Shown one piece after another: positions 8,538-16,739 of a stretch of DNA of 64,000 nt. Source of the stretch: Campylobacter magnus (GTDB taxonomy: Bacteria; Campylobacterota; Campylobacteria; Campylobacterales; Campylobacteraceae); NCBI RefSeq assembly GCF_028649595.1, contig NZ_JAQSLK010000001.1, positions 451,764 to 515,763 of the forward strand. Reading direction: 5' to 3'. A program made the translations under genes and the position numbers. The first letter of the stretch is position 1. Every line of letters begins with the position of its first letter. A model generated the notes under the pieces. It was not told where the DNA came from and did no database searches. It saw only the letters and a list, made by a program, of their open reading frames with translations.

Positions 8538-10591
8538 TTTTCTAACCTTTCTTTTAGCTCTTTTGCTTTGTTTAAATTTTGCGCACAAAGCTTAGAATTT
8601 TGGCTTAAATCTGCGCTTTTTTGCTCATTTTTGCTAAGGAATTCTAGAATTTTTTCATTTTGGCTAGCAAAATGCTCTTTTAGCTCTTTTAGCGAGTTTT
8701 CAAGCGAGCTTTTAAAGTCTTTTGCACACTCGCTAAGCAAAGAAATAATCTGTCCCTCCAAATCTAGCGAGCTTAAAAACTCGTTTAAAGCACTTTTTAG
8801 CGCACTAGAGTTCTTGCTTAGATCCGAGCTTTTTAATGCTTCTTTTATGGCATTTTTAAGACTCTCTTGCTCTATTTTTAGCTCTTTGCTACCAATATAT
8901 TCTTTAAAATCAGGCATTTTAAAGCTAAAATCATTTAAAAGCTCTTTTAAATTAAGCGCAAAACTTTCTAATTTAAGCTCTAAAATGCGCCTTTTATCCC
9001 TAAATAAATCAATCAAAAAGTCGCTAATTGCGCTATTTGCGATAGCAAAAAGCAAGTCATTATCGGCCTTTTGTTTTTTAGCGCTTCTGTATTTTACCTC
9101 ATTCATCACCCTATCAGCAATCTTGCTTGAAATTGCGCTTATTTCATTTTGTGTGCTGATTTTCTCATCTTTTAAAGAGTTTGTGATATTTGCGATTTTT
9201 TGTTCGCTATCATTTAGAGCTAGTTCTAGCTGGCTAGCTTGCGCTTTTAGCTTTGATATTTCATCATTTGCTTTAGCTCCACTAGCATTTAGTGCCCTTA
9301 GCTCGCTCTCAAACTCACTAAAAAGCGCACCAGCAATAAGTCCAAGCTCTTTTTTATAAGCATTTAGTATAATGCTAGCCTTTTTAGAGCTCTCTCCAAA
9401 AAAGCTAGCAAAAAGATGTGCTTTAAGCTCGTTTATACCGATATTTGCAGGTGCTGAGACTAGAAAATATTTTATATTTTTTGCTAGCTCCTCATTTAGC
9501 TCTCCAAGTTCTTCAAGCACGCTTCTTTGCGTGTATTCAAGCACACTTAGTCTCTCAGCCTCGCTAAGCTTGTCAATGTGTGTAAGAAGCACGAGAATTT
9601 CAGAATTTTTACTAGTTAAAACTATATCACGCAAAAACGCCATATCCTTAGCACTTGCAGCTTGGGCTGCGTTCATTAGATATAGTAGGCTATCACAGCT
9701 TTTTAGGTAGTTTGCGCTTAACTCTTCTCTTGCTTTTATCGCATCGTCTATGCCTGGAGTGTCTATTATATCGATGCCTGAGAGTATCTCAGCATTTATG
9801 CCAAGAGTGCAGAGCTTTACATACTGGGCTAGTTCGCTACTAGCAGCTGTGTATTTAGGCAGCGCGTCAAGGCTTATGTTTATATCTTTTAGCTCTTTTT
9901 TTGGCAACTGCCCTTGCTCATCAGTGCTAAAAAACTCAATCTTAGCATAAGGCTCATCGCTGTATTTTAAAGCGCAAATCGCTGCTGTTTGGGGGATGTT
10001 TGAGACGCCTAGTAAATTTTGAGCGATAAGAGCATTTAAAAGACTTGATTTGCCAGCATTTACCACCCCGCTCAAGGCTAGGCTAAAGTTTGCGTTATTT
10101 GCCGAGTTTATAGCTTTTTGTAGCCTTGAGCCCATGCTTTTATCACAAAGCAAACTTAACTCTTTTGCTATTTCATTTAGCTCATCCATACTGCGCTTAA
10201 AGCTCGTATTTGACGCACTTGGAGAGCTTAGCTCATCGTAGTTAAGCCCTAGCATAAAGCTTTTTAAAACTTCAAGGTATTTTAAATCTAAAATTCCCAC
10301 CTCATTTAGCCTAGAAAGAGCCAAAATAAGCTCATTTCGTGGCATTTTTAGATTTTCTAAAGCATTTAAAATTCCAGCTTGAGCACTTTGGATATTATAC
10401 TTATCCTTACCGCCAGCTACGCTTTTTAGCACAGATGTAAAAGACCCTAGGCACTCCAAGCGAGCGATATTGTTCTCATTAGCACAGAGCACTATAGCCC
10501 CGCTGTGCGCATCGCAAACTACCTGCTTGGCATAATCCACACGCAAAAGCTCCACGCCCCAAAGTGCACTTAAAACATCGTTTTTTTGCAA
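8531..10591 (-). CDS. Dynamin-like GTPase, longer member of the tandem pair
   Basis: A 686-residue dynamin-like protein. G1 is VNAGKSSLLNAL (near residue 168), the switch region IPQTAAICALKYS, G3 DTPGIDD and G4 THIDKL. Residues 420-500 are a strong coiled coil rich in Lys, Glu, Ser and Ala; the tail is also helical. The start is TTG at 10591, supported by a perfect GGAGG seven bases upstream, inside the 3' end of dsbI (22-base overlap). It is coupled at both ends, so dsbI and both dynamins form one operon. A palindrome copy inside the gene (8636-8654) encodes KILEFL. Confidence 0.88.
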   Translation of the reverse strand: MQKNDVLSALWGVELLRVDYAKQVVCDAHSGAIVLCANENNIARLECLGSFTSVLKSVAGGKDKYNIQSAQAGILNALENLKMPRNELILALSRLNEVGILDLKYLEVLKSFMLGLNYDELSSPSASNTSFKRSMDELNEIAKELSLLCDKSMGSRLQKAINSANNANFSLALSGVVNAGKSSLLNALIAQNLLGVSNIPQTAAICALKYSDEPYAKIEFFSTDEQGQLPKKELKDINISLDALPKYTAASSELAQYVKLCTLGINAEILSGIDIIDTPGIDDAIKAREELSANYLKSCDSLLYLMNAAQAASAKDMAFLRDIVLTSKNSEILVLLTHIDKLSEAERLSVLEYTQRSVLEELGELNEELAKNIKYFLVSAPANIGINELKAHLFASFFGESSKKASIILNAYKKELGLIAGALFSEFESELRALNASGAKANDEISKLKAQASQLELALNDSEQKIANITNSLKDEKISTQNEISAISSKIADRVMNEVKYRSAKKQKADNDLLFAIANSAISDFLIDLFRDKRRILELKLESFALNLKELLNDFSFKMPDFKEYIGSKELKIEQESLKNAIKEALKSSDLSKNSSALKSALNEFLSSLDLEGQIISLLSECAKDFKSSLENSLKELKEHFASQNEKILEFLSKNEQKSADLSQNSKLCAQNLNKAKELKERLEKC

Positions 10592-11172
10592 AATAAACCT
10601 CCAAAAAATCTAAAAACCAAAAGAGCCAAAATAAAAATAAAAAGCACAAGTGAAATCTCAGCAAGGCTTATAAACTCATACTTTGGCACTAGATACCAGC
10701 CTCTCTCATAAGCTTGTAAAAAATAAGCCCTAAGCCCATCAAAACTAAGTCCAGGTGGCGGCTGTGGCGCATCAAAGCCACAAAGTGCCTTTGGCAAAAA
10801 CATATCGCTCCACCACTCATGCAGCCGCAATCCAAAATGAAAGCTAGGTTCTAGCTTGCAGCCGCTTACGCCAAAGGGGTTTGCGGCATTTAGGCTGGAT
10901 TTTATATGCATTAGCGTGATAGACACACTAGCTCCATACCCTGCGCCGTAGATGATAAGAGCGTAGGAAATAAAGCGCAAAATACGAGGCAAAACAAGAG
11001 CCAAAACCGCACCCAAAAAGACCACACAAAAGGCGTAGCGGATATAAACGCAGTTTTCACAAGGCGGCATAAAAAGCCAAACTTGAAGAACAAAATGCGC
11101 CACAAGCACGCTAAATATGCTAAGCAAAGCGATAAAAAGCCAAAAATATCTGCCAAATAAAAACTTTTTCAT
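10570..11172 (-). CDS. dsbI: DsbI-type disulfide oxidoreductase (DsbB family), intact copy
   Basis: Inner-membrane protein that reoxidises a periplasmic thiol oxidase and passes electrons to quinone. The 200 residues contain several membrane segments, the periplasmic pair PCENC (near residue 37) and a second conserved region with GVSGCKLEP and LCGFDAP, followed by GWYLVPKYEF. This layout fits DsbI rather than classical DsbB. It is first in the operon with the two dynamin-like genes. A second, broken dsbI lies at 28718-29341, so this copy may be the only functional one in the window. Confidence 0.82.
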   Translation of the reverse strand: MKKFLFGRYFWLFIALLSIFSVLVAHFVLQVWLFMPPCENCVYIRYAFCVVFLGAVLALVLPRILRFISYALIIYGAGYGASVSITLMHIKSSLNAANPFGVSGCKLEPSFHFGLRLHEWWSDMFLPKALCGFDAPQPPPGLSFDGLRAYFLQAYERGWYLVPKYEFISLAEISLVLFIFILALLVFRFFGGLFCKKTMF

Positions 11173-11340
11173 AAGGATATTTTAGGCTGATTTTGTAAAT
11201 ATAGCGTATTTTTTGGGGAGAATTTTGATTTTTGGTTCTTGAATTAACTTTTTTAATTCTTGAATTAGCTATTTTGTCTCTTGGGTGTGTAGCAAAATAA
11301 AAAACTCTTACAACTTGCTTAACTTGTATAAAAACGAGAA

Positions 11341-11376
11341 AAAATGGATAAAAATGTAGAAGTTTTTATCCATTTT
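11341..11376 (-). terminator. AT-rich hairpin downstream of the 12030-11404 gene
   Basis: A perfect 14-base inverted repeat (AAAATGGATAAAAA and its complement) around an 8-base loop. Read on the minus strand it is followed by TT-rich sequence, so it probably ends transcription of the secreted-protein gene. The stem is AT-rich and weak, so a regulatory role is also possible. Confidence 0.5.
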
Positions 11377-11403
11377 CGTGCTTTAAGCTTTGGCGAAGAA
11401 TTT

Positions 11404-12030
11404 TTATTTTTTGTTTTCTCGTGTAGTTTCTAGCATATCTTGGTGTAATCCAAGTGCCAAATCTCTTAGTTTGTCGCCACCATCTTTTTCCTTTCTTTTT
11501 TTCCGCTCAGCATCCTCTTTTAGCTCTGCGTCCATATATTTTATATATTCTGGGTCATCGCATAGCATTTTTTCGTAATTATAGCTAATTAGTTCATCGG
11601 CTTTGTATTCTAACACTTCATATCGATGACTCCAAATATCATCACCATCATTATCAGCTTCTACTTGCTTTGGTTCTATCCTTATTCTTTTACCATTTTT
11701 AGTAGCGATTACCTCGTTATTATCTATATATTCTTTATCACCAAAATATGTATCCACAAAAGCTGTTTCGTTATTTTTCATTACGACTATTAGTCTGTTT
11801 GCGTTATTTTCATCTTTGCCAAACTTAAATTTCAAGCCAAATTTTGCTAGTTCTTTAAGCCAAGAATCCTTTTTAATATTCACATTTACATCAATAAATT
11901 TATAGCATTGCTGAGTGTCTTCGTAATTAGGATTTTTGTAAAAATCGAGCGTATATAATTTTACTTTTTCTCCAAAAGCAACTGAAGCAATTAGTCCTGC
12001 GGCAACTACTGAACCAAGAATTTTTTTCAT
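11404..12030 (-). CDS. Secreted protein of unknown function
   Basis: A 208-residue protein with a signal peptide (MKKILGSVVAAGLIASVAFG). The mature part is hydrophilic, with two cysteines (QQCYKF and EKMLCDDPEY) and a highly charged C-terminal tail rich in Lys, Glu and Arg. GGAG sits seven bases before the ATG. I do not recognise the family. It stands alone between repeat-rich gaps, with a hairpin after its stop. Confidence 0.75.
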   Translation of the reverse strand: MKKILGSVVAAGLIASVAFGEKVKLYTLDFYKNPNYEDTQQCYKFIDVNVNIKKDSWLKELAKFGLKFKFGKDENNANRLIVVMKNNETAFVDTYFGDKEYIDNNEVIATKNGKRIRIEPKQVEADNDGDDIWSHRYEVLEYKADELISYNYEKMLCDDPEYIKYMDAELKEDAERKKRKEKDGGDKLRDLALGLHQDMLETTRENKK

Positions 12031-12093
12031 TTTTTCTCCTTTGAAAAATTAAGTTTAAAAATAGAATTTTATCCAAACCTCTATTTTTTAGTT

Positions 12094-12255
12094 AGAGAAT
12101 TCTAGAATTCCTTAGAATTAGAGAATTTTAGAATTCCCTAGAATTCCACAGAATTCCTTAAACTAGAATTCCCCAAACTAAAATTCCCTAAGATAAAAAA
12201 TACCCCCTAGCCCCCAAAAACGCAGATAAAAGTTAGGGAATTCTAAAATTCTAAA
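12094..12255. repeat. Palindrome cluster with one G5-element
   Basis: About eight full or partial copies of the GAATTC palindrome, some with base changes (GAATTTTAGAATTCC, CTAAAATTCCC). A C5-TAG-C5 element at 12196-12220 is the counterpart of the elements near 6650, 43730 and 47200. Confidence 0.85.
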
Positions 12256-12268
12256 TTGGCTAAAGCCT

Positions 12269-12757
12269 TTATAAGCTTTCTTTTATCTCTATTTTTACGA
12301 TTTTATCATTTGGCTTTATGCTATCAAGCACTTTTAGGCTATCTTTGCCCTCTACGTCGCCAAAGATAGTATGAACGCCATCTAAATGTGGCTGCGGCGC
12401 AAAGCAGATAAAAAACTGCGAACCGCCGGTATCACGGCCTGCGTGAGCCATTGAGAGCGTGCCTTTTTTGTGTTTTTCTTTTTGCCCTACGCACTCGCAT
12501 TTTATGCGCCAGCCAGGTCCACCTGTGCCAGTGCCGTATGGGCAGCCGCCTTGTGCGACAAAGCCAGGTATTACTCTATGAAAGCTAAGTCCGTCATAAA
12601 AGCCGCTTTTAGCAAGTTCGGCGAAGTTTGCCACGGTTTGCGGGGCGCTTTTTGGATATAATTTTATATTTATATCGCCACGCTCTGTGCTAAGCACGGC
12701 ATAAGCGCACTTTGCTAGCTCAGCTTCATTTATTTCATAAGTTTTTAACTCTTCCAT
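12269..12757 (-). CDS. Peptidyl-prolyl cis-trans isomerase, cyclophilin type
   Basis: A 162-residue cyclophilin that isomerises prolyl bonds. Core motifs are FHRVIPGFVAQGG, GGSQFFICFAPQPHLDG and HTIFGDV, covering the usual active-site Arg, Phe and Gln positions. No signal peptide, so it is cytoplasmic. AAGGAT precedes the ATG. It lies 19 bases after a 35-codon frame encoding a small membrane peptide, probably in one transcript. Confidence 0.93.
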   Translation of the reverse strand: MEELKTYEINEAELAKCAYAVLSTERGDINIKLYPKSAPQTVANFAELAKSGFYDGLSFHRVIPGFVAQGGCPYGTGTGGPGWRIKCECVGQKEKHKKGTLSMAHAGRDTGGSQFFICFAPQPHLDGVHTIFGDVEGKDSLKVLDSIKPNDKIVKIEIKESL

Positions 12758-12776
12758 TTTTATCCTTTATTTTGAT

Positions 12777-12884
12777 TTACGCTGTTTTTAGGCTATTTTT
12801 TGATTTTTTATCACTGCTTTTTACGACATATAGCATGCCAGCAGTAAAAAACGCAGCAATAGCTACTATAAACACAAATTCCAT
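12777..12884 (-). CDS. Small membrane peptide of 35 residues, unknown
   Basis: An ATG frame of 35 codons whose product begins MEFVFIVAIAAFFTAGMLYV, one clear membrane helix, and continues with a Lys/Ser-rich tail (KSSDKKSKNS). This arrangement is typical of small bacterial membrane proteins. The cyclophilin gene starts 19 bases after its stop with its own ribosome-binding site. No strong Shine-Dalgarno precedes this ATG (AGAAATAA). I do not recognise a family. Confidence 0.55.
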   Translation of the reverse strand: MEFVFIVAIAAFFTAGMLYVVKSSDKKSKNSLKTA

Positions 12885-12907
12885 TTATTTCTCATTGACT
12901 AAATTTC

Positions 12908-13033
12908 GGCGATTCTAGTATCGTGCGCTTAATGTGACTAAACTAAGCGAGCACGAGCGAAGGCGCACTGAGCGAACGCCCAAGCGAAGTGCGAGTGAAG
13001 TTTAGTCGCTCTAAGCGTGCGAGACAAATCGCC
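12908..13033. repeat. Long imperfect inverted repeat after yebC
   Basis: The ends GGCGATT (12908-12914) and AATCGCC (13027-13033) pair, and GACTAAACT (12936-12944) pairs with AGTTTAGTC (12999-13007). The flanks between them also match imperfectly. The centre is unusually GC-rich and built from repeated GCGA/AGCG words. It could fold into a long hairpin in either strand's RNA. There is no T-run at its minus-strand end, so a simple intrinsic terminator is unlikely. Confidence 0.6.
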
Positions 13034-13040
13034 ACAGATT

Positions 13041-13748
13041 TTACTCTACATTAGTATAGACAGCTTGCACATCATCATCATCTTCAAGCTTATCAAGCAG
13101 CTTTTCAAGCTCGCTCATTTGCTCATCGTTTAGCGATATAGTAGAGTTTGGTAAGAATTCCAAAGCTCCTTTTTTTATCACAAGTGAGTTTTCTTCAAGT
13201 GCTGCGCTAAGCGTGCCAAAAGCCGTGTAATCGCCTATTATGCGAAGCTCGTCATCGCTGCTCTCCATCTCTTCAAGCCCAGCGTCTATTAGTGCAAGTT
13301 CTAGCTCGTCAGTATCGCCCCCATAAGGCTCACAGCTAAATACAGCCTTGCGAGAAAACATAAAATTTAGTGAGCCAGAAGGCAGCATTTCGCCGCCGTT
13401 TTTGTTAAAAATTGATTTTATATTTGCTACGGTGCGAGTTGGATTATCAGTTGCGGTCTCTACTATGATTTGAACGCCGTGTGCGCCTTTGCCATCGTAA
13501 AATATAGTTTTGATATCCGCGCTGTCCTTGCCATTTGCCCTTTTTATCGCAGCATCGATGTTGTCTTTTGGCATATTTTGTGCCTTAGCAGTTGCGATTG
13601 CGGTGCGAAGTTTTGGGTTCATATCAGGGTCAGTTCCGCCCTCTTTTGCAGCTATTGTAATTGCCTTGCCAAGCTTTGGAAATAGCTTGCTCATCTTATC
13701 CCAGCGTGCTTCTTTGCTTGCTCTGCGGTATTCAAATGCTCTTCCCAT
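13041..13748 (-). CDS. yebC: YebC/PmpR-family protein
   Basis: A 235-residue member of the TACO1/YebC family, linked to translation of difficult proline stretches and, in some bacteria, to transcription control. It opens with [19 protein letters not shown] and has the family block [16 protein letters not shown], then [16 protein letters not shown]. The C-terminus is acidic ([17 protein letters not shown]). It is transcribed divergently from copP. Confidence 0.93.
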   Translation of the reverse strand: MGRAFEYRRASKEARWDKMSKLFPKLGKAITIAAKEGGTDPDMNPKLRTAIATAKAQNMPKDNIDAAIKRANGKDSADIKTIFYDGKGAHGVQIIVETATDNPTRTVANIKSIFNKNGGEMLPSGSLNFMFSRKAVFSCEPYGGDTDELELALIDAGLEEMESSDDELRIIGDYTAFGTLSAALEENSLVIKKGALEFLPNSTISLNDEQMSELEKLLDKLEDDDDVQAVYTNVE

Positions 13749-13871
13749 TGTCTTTGTCCTTGATAGAAAATTATAAAACGGCGATTATATCAAAAAATGC
13801 ATATATTTTGCTAATATTTAAAAAAAAGGGGCTAAAATCGCTTTTTAAAAATTCACTAAAAGGACGCAAAA

Positions 13872-14075
13872 ATGACTTTTGAAGCAAATAATATAAACTG
13901 CCAAAACTGCGCAAATACTATAATCTCAGAGCTTAAAGAGGATTTTGGCGAGATTAGCGTTGATCTTAGCGTAAGCCCACGCCGTGTAAGCGTGGAGCTT
14001 GATGAGAGCAAAGAACAAGGCTTTAAAGAGGCAATGAGCGAACTTGGCTTTGATGTGATAAAAAGAATTGATTAA
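13872..14075 (+). CDS. copP: Copper chaperone CopP/CopZ-like
   Basis: A 67-residue heavy-metal-associated domain with the metal site NCQNCANT (Cys10 and Cys13) and the rest of a ferredoxin-like fold. It probably delivers copper(I) to the CopA ATPase encoded 139 bases downstream in the same direction. AAAAGGA precedes the start. The gap to copA is filled with palindrome copies. Confidence 0.85.
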   Translation: MTFEANNINCQNCANTIISELKEDFGEISVDLSVSPRRVSVELDESKEQGFKEAMSELGFDVIKRID

Positions 14076-14079
14076 AGCT

Positions 14080-14197
14080 TTCTAGGAATTCTAGAATTTA
14101 AGGAATTCTAGAATTTAAAGAATTCTCTTTGGGAATTCTAGTTTAAGGAATTCTCTTTGGGAATTCTAGAATTTCAGCATTTTGGAATTCCAAAATT
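14080..14197. repeat. Palindrome cluster between copP and copA
   Basis: Roughly six partial or full copies of GGAATTCTAGAATTCC, including two GAATTCTCTTTGGGAATTC arrangements, then one copy of the second palindrome type, TTTTGGAATTCCAAAA (14180-14195), just before copA. Confidence 0.9.
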
Positions 14198-14214
14198 TAA
14201 TAAAACAAAAAATC

Positions 14215-16320
14215 ATGAGCAAACTTCATCTAAACATCACCGGCATGACCTGCGTAAACTGCGCAAATGCTATCACAAGAGCAACAAAAAAAATAAAAGG
14301 CGTAAAAAGCGCAAATATTAGTCTAAGCGATAATAGTGGCATTTTTGAGCTAGAAAACAAAAGCGTAGAGCAAAAAATAATAGAAAAAATAAAAGCCCTT
14401 GGCTTTGGCGTAGCGCATGATTTTAACGAGCTTTTAATGGCTCAGGCAAAAGAGCAAAAAGTGCTAGCTATAAAGCTAACAATAAGCGCAGTTTGCTCAG
14501 GCTTAATCATGCTTTTTCACTTTGGCTTAATTTCTGCTAGCCACGATTTTATCGCACTTTCATCGCTTATTTTGTGCTTCCTTTGCCTGCTTTGCGGCAC
14601 TAGCTTTTACACCCACGCCCTACGCAGCCTAAAAGAAAAAAACTTTGATATGAACACCCTTGTTAGCCTTGGAGTGTTCTCAGCCTTTTTCTACTCGCTG
14701 TTTGCGTATTTTGCTGGCTCTCACGAGCTGTATTTTGACAGCCCTGCGATGATTATTAGCTTCGTGCTGCTTGGCAAGTTTTTAGAGAGCAAAGCAAGGG
14801 CAAAAACCAGCCTGCGTCTAAAAAGCCTAATGGACTTAAAGCCAAAAATAGCGCATTTGCTCTTAGCTGATGGCACAGAAAAGCAGATAAAAGCAAGCGA
14901 GCTAAAAATAGGAGATATAATCAGCATAAAGCCAGGCGAACACGCCCCAAGTGACGCTATAATCACTTATGGCGGGGCTGAGTTTGATGAGAGTGCGATA
15001 AATGGTGAGAGCCTGCCACGATATAAAAGCGTGGGTGAAAATATCTTTGGTGGCAGCACAAATATAAATGGCACCATACTAGCAAAAATTGCTAAAAACC
15101 CAAAAGAAAGCCTGCTAGAAGGCATTATTTCAAGCTTACAGCAAAGTGCGAGCAAAAAGCTAAACATAGCTCGCCTAGCCGATAAAATCTCAAATATTTT
15201 TGTGCCTAGCGTGATCGGGGTTTCGCTACTAACGCTTATTATTTGGAGTTTTTTTGATGTTGATAAGGCTGTGATTTGCGCTATTAGCGTGCTTGTGATT
15301 TCTTGCCCTTGTGCCTTAGGGCTTGCTACGCCTATTGCCATAGTCTGCGCTCTTAGCAAAGGCTCAAAATCTGGAATTCTCATAAAAAATCCAGCCATAA
15401 TAGAGCTTATTAAAGGCGCAAAAATCGTAGCCTTTGATAAAACCGGCACGCTTACAAAAGGCTCTTTAAGCGTGAGTGCTACGAGCTTAAATGATGATGA
15501 TTTAAGGCTTGCTGGCTTTTTAAGTAAGGCAAGCTCGCACCCTATCTCAAAGGCAATCAGCAAATACGTGGGCACAAGCAAGGGCGCAAAGGGCATAAAA
15601 GAGCTAGCAGGACTTGGCATAGAGTATGAAGAAAACGGCGTTTTAATGCTCTTAGGCAGCATTAAACTACTCCAAAATCACGGCGTAGTTCTAAATGAAA
15701 GCCAAAAAGAGCAGATTTTAGCACAAAACGCAGCTTTAGCGCTACTAGCTGTGGGTGGCGAGTATAGGGGCTTTATCGCCCTAAGCGATGAGATCAAAGA
15801 AGGCGCAAAAGAGCTAATAAGCAAGCTAAAAGCAAAGGGGCTAAAATGCGTAATGTTAAGTGGAGATAATGAAAAAAATGCTGGGCAAATAAGTAGCAAA
15901 CTTGGGCTTGATGAGTATTATGCTGGGCTTTTGCCAAACGAGAAAGTAGAGCTTTTAAGGGGCTTTGGGGGGAGTGCTGTTTTTGTAGGTGATGGTATAA
16001 ATGACGCGCTTGCTATGAAAGAAGCGATGATAGGCGTAGCAATCAGCAATTCAAGCGATATTAGCAAAGATGCTAGCGATATAATCATCATAAAAGATGA
16101 TATAAAGGCACTCTCAGAGCTTTTTAGCTTAGGGCAAAAAGCGCTAAAAATCATCAAGCAAAATCTCTTTTGGGCATTTTGTTATAACGCTCTTTGTATT
16201 CCGCTCGCAGCTGGTGTTTTTGGGGGTGCGGGGGTATTTTTAACCCCAGCTATCGCAGCATTTGCCATGAGTTCTAGCTCAGTAATAGTCGTGCTAAACT
16301 CTTTGCGCCTTTTAAGGTAA
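14215..16320 (+). CDS. copA: Copper-exporting P1B-type ATPase CopA
   Basis: Pumps copper(I) out of the cytoplasm. The 701 residues hold an N-terminal metal domain (GMTCVNCANA), paired membrane helices, the CPC ion site in SCPCALGLATP, the phosphorylation site DKTGTLT, the SHPISKA motif and the hinge GDGINDALAMKEA. I placed the start at 14215 (MSKLHLNITGMTC) because the upstream in-frame codon at 14182 is a TTG inside a palindrome. The ribosome-binding site is poor, so either start is possible. Confidence 0.93.
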   Translation: MSKLHLNITGMTCVNCANAITRATKKIKGVKSANISLSDNSGIFELENKSVEQKIIEKIKALGFGVAHDFNELLMAQAKEQKVLAIKLTISAVCSGLIMLFHFGLISASHDFIALSSLILCFLCLLCGTSFYTHALRSLKEKNFDMNTLVSLGVFSAFFYSLFAYFAGSHELYFDSPAMIISFVLLGKFLESKARAKTSLRLKSLMDLKPKIAHLLLADGTEKQIKASELKIGDIISIKPGEHAPSDAIITYGGAEFDESAINGESLPRYKSVGENIFGGSTNINGTILAKIAKNPKESLLEGIISSLQQSASKKLNIARLADKISNIFVPSVIGVSLLTLIIWSFFDVDKAVICAISVLVISCPCALGLATPIAIVCALSKGSKSGILIKNPAIIELIKGAKIVAFDKTGTLTKGSLSVSATSLNDDDLRLAGFLSKASSHPISKAISKYVGTSKGAKGIKELAGLGIEYEENGVLMLLGSIKLLQNHGVVLNESQKEQILAQNAALALLAVGGEYRGFIALSDEIKEGAKELISKLKAKGLKCVMLSGDNEKNAGQISSKLGLDEYYAGLLPNEKVELLRGFGGSAVFVGDGINDALAMKEAMIGVAISNSSDISKDASDIIIIKDDIKALSELFSLGQKALKIIKQNLFWAFCYNALCIPLAAGVFGGAGVFLTPAIAAFAMSSSSVIVVLNSLRLLR

Positions 16321-16404
16321 TTTTGGAATTCCAAAGTGGAATTCCAAAATTACCTAGCAAATTAGAATTCCTATAAATTATACTTAGCAATTCTAGAATT
16401 CCCT
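16321..16404. repeat. Palindromes between convergent copA and thioredoxin-fold gene
   Basis: Starts with two GGAATTCC cores in TTTTGGAATTCCAAA-type contexts and continues with TCTAGAATTCCC. It lies between two convergent genes and could serve as a terminator on both strands. Confidence 0.8.
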
Positions 16405-16409
16405 AAAAA

Positions 16410-16730
16410 CTACGCCTTGCTTAAAAGCTCTTTTATCTCGCTTTTGCTTAGAGCTCTGCCAGCACTTAGCACCACTTCATTTACCACTAGCGCAGGCACG
16501 CTTAGCACACCATAGCTAGCAATCACCGAAATATCCTTGATATACTCCACTTCAAGCCCCAAACCTAGCTCTTTTAGGGCTGATTTGCAATTTTCATTTA
16601 GCTCATTACAGCAGCCTGTGCCTAGCACCTTTATGCTTGTTATTTCACCGCTAAAACTCTTTGGCTCAAAGCTTGTCTCATTAGCATTGCAAGCACATTT
16701 TAGCTTTTTTTTCTTAAAAAACTTAAACAT
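16410..16730 (-). CDS. Thioredoxin-fold protein (redox-active disulfide type)
   Basis: A 106-residue protein. After a basic N-terminus (MFKFFKKKKLKCAC) it has the pattern IKVLGTGCCNELNENC, where related small thioredoxin-fold proteins carry a CxxC-type site, and the cis-proline region GVLSVPALVVNEVVL. Such proteins often sit next to DUF318/ArsP-type permeases, as here (permease stop 9 bases upstream). The start has AAGGAGAG in front. The exact redox partner is unknown. Confidence 0.8.
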   Translation of the reverse strand: MFKFFKKKKLKCACNANETSFEPKSFSGEITSIKVLGTGCCNELNENCKSALKELGLGLEVEYIKDISVIASYGVLSVPALVVNEVVLSAGRALSKSEIKELLSKA

Positions 16731-16739
16731 TTTCTCTCC

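Noticed and set aside
8568..9359. 263-codon open frame antisense to the longer dynamin gene
   Set aside because: Mirror of a coiled-coil coding region; Ser/Phe/Leu-rich without domain signatures or a ribosome-binding site.
14967..15662. 231-codon open frame antisense to copA
   Set aside because: Fully covered by clear CopA motifs on the other strand.
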